Of a stretch of DNA of 64,000 nt, positions 63,295 through 64,000 are shown piece by piece (the first letter of the stretch is position 1; each line of letters starts with the position of its first letter). The stretch is taken from assembly GCF_018687455.1 (NCBI RefSeq), contig NZ_CP061291.1, positions 620,001-684,000 of the forward strand. Direction: 5' to 3'. The position numbers and the translations under genes are program-made. The stretch comes from Polynucleobacter sp. TSB-Sco08W16. GTDB lineage: Bacteria; Pseudomonadota; Gammaproteobacteria; Burkholderiales; Burkholderiaceae. Under the pieces are notes generated by a model, which searched no databases, was not told the DNA's origin, and worked only from the letters and a program-made list of their open reading frames with translations.

Positions 63295-64000
63295 TTATAG
63301 CTGAACGCTATATTCATTGGTATGTATTAAATTAAAGTAGCGCGCGCTAATTTCATCAGATACATTCCAGGCGGAATTAGAAACAGAAAGAAGACACCTT
63401 CTCAAATCAGAGAAATTTCCAAAGCCATCTGCCGAGGAGAGGTTCAATAAATCGTAATCTTGTAAATTGGTCACGCTACGAGTGAGCTCGTCTGGATTAT
63501 TGCGTTCAGTGCCTGCTAATTTCGATAGTCTGGCGCGCAACGCTTTGCTCACCCAAGCTAAAGAGCGAGGATTTTCATCATCCAGAACCAAAAGACTTAA
63601 AAGTGGGGCAATTTCGCGGCTTTGTTGATGCTGCGCATGGAAAGTAATCGTACTGTCAAACAAATTGAGGAGTGCCGTATAGCCAGAGCTATCAGTATTG
63701 GGATTAAATAGCAGACCCATCTCAATTGCGGTATCTAATACGGTAGTCAAGAAAGACAAGCGCTCAATATGTCGGCCAATCGAGAGAAGTTGCCAGCCAT
63801 CATCACGCGTCATGCGGTCTGTTTGGGCGCCAGTAATGGCCGCTAAAGCGCTGCTCGCTTGCTTTAAGGCGTCAATGGCTAATGAGGATGAGAAGTCTTG
63901 GAAGGTGGTTGCCTTATTGCAGTCTTTTTCAAAGTTCTCAATACAGTGATTGATAGTGCTCCATTGTTCTTGAGAAAGTCGCTCTCGAACTGTTGATGCA
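63295..64000 (-). CDS. Alpha-E domain protein (N-terminus beyond the window)
   Basis: At least 235 residues, open to the right edge. The C-terminal part is an alpha-E (DUF403) helical domain, with TDRMTRDDGWQLLSIGRHIE as its hallmark, followed by LENPR-type blocks (DDENPRSLAWVSKALRARLS). An internal ATG at 63813 is not the start because the conserved alpha-E sequence continues upstream of it. The partner transglutaminase follows. The missing N-terminus may be another alpha-E half or a fused circularly permuted ATP-grasp. Confidence 0.85.
   Translation of the reverse strand, partial: ASTVRERLSQEQWSTINHCIENFEKDCNKATTFQDFSSSLAIDALKQASSALAAITGAQTDRMTRDDGWQLLSIGRHIERLSFLTTVLDTAIEMGLLFNPNTDSSGYTALLNLFDSTITFHAQHQQSREIAPLLSLLVLDDENPRSLAWVSKALRARLSKLAGTERNNPDELTRSVTNLQDYDLLNLSSADGFGNFSDLRRCLLSVSNSAWNVSDEISARYFNLIHTNEYSVQL

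Overview
The window is a gene-dense stretch (about 60 protein genes, no gap over 300 bases) of a bacterial chromosome with moderate GC. The gene order scpB-rluB-rimP-nusA-infB-rbfA-truB-typA, three Bug-type periplasmic receptors, a cbpA/cbpM pair, a fused GarD/UxaA-type dehydratase and overall protein similarity point to a betaproteobacterium of the Burkholderiales, most like the small-genome freshwater genus Polynucleobacter. That genus call is an inference from recalled protein style, not a database result. I see no rRNA, tRNA, insertion sequence, prophage or CRISPR array.

Layout. 1-6.8 kb: a truncated histone-H1-like gene, small housekeeping genes (YdcH, YjdM, AsmA, a small holin-like membrane protein, SlyX), a HigB/HigA toxin-antitoxin pair with its own palindromic operators, a luciferase-like oxidoreductase, a lone PIN protein and YaeQ. 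6.8-14.7 kb: a COG2509 flavoprotein, hemN, ompW behind two perfect FNR boxes, a P-loop kinase, Uup and the CbpA/CbpM chaperone pair, with a hairpin covering the cbpA ribosome-binding site. 14.7-23.2 kb: a sugar-acid catabolic island in two divergent halves (GarD/UxaA-type dehydratase, Bug receptor, enolase-superfamily enzyme, hydroxyacid dehydrogenase; SMP-30 lactonase, GntR regulator, Ldh-type reductase, second Bug receptor), with a matching inverted motif at both ends of the divergent promoter region. 23.3-33.2 kb: pirin, a membrane-anchored TAXI receptor, PsiE, a flavocytochrome c sulfide dehydrogenase pair (fccB/fccA), a translationally coupled GT39-sialidase-membrane protein operon, DUF3300 and Rap1a-type exported proteins.

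33.3-39.7 kb (minus strand): fabI-chrA, then a CoA-based organic acid cluster (FAS1/MaoC-like hydratase, MmgE/PrpD, CoA-ester lyase, Bug receptor) that looks like an itaconate- or mesaconate-type route. 39.7-45.3 kb: the yejABEF peptide/microcin-C-type ABC importer. 45.5-47.1 kb: an NlpC/P60 protein whose catalytic cysteine is a glycine, and a patatin-like protein. 47.2-57.8 kb: the conserved translation and transcription operon, whose rimP leader carries stacked hairpins and an intrinsic terminator. 57.9-64 kb: an MFS transporter, tex, a sterol-desaturase-family membrane enzyme, and a transglutaminase plus alpha-E protein pair running off the right edge.

The best leads for new biology are the catalytically altered NlpC/P60 protein, the rimP attenuator, the possible cbpA thermosensor hairpin, the FNR-ompW control region, the GT39-sialidase operon and the itaconate-like cluster.
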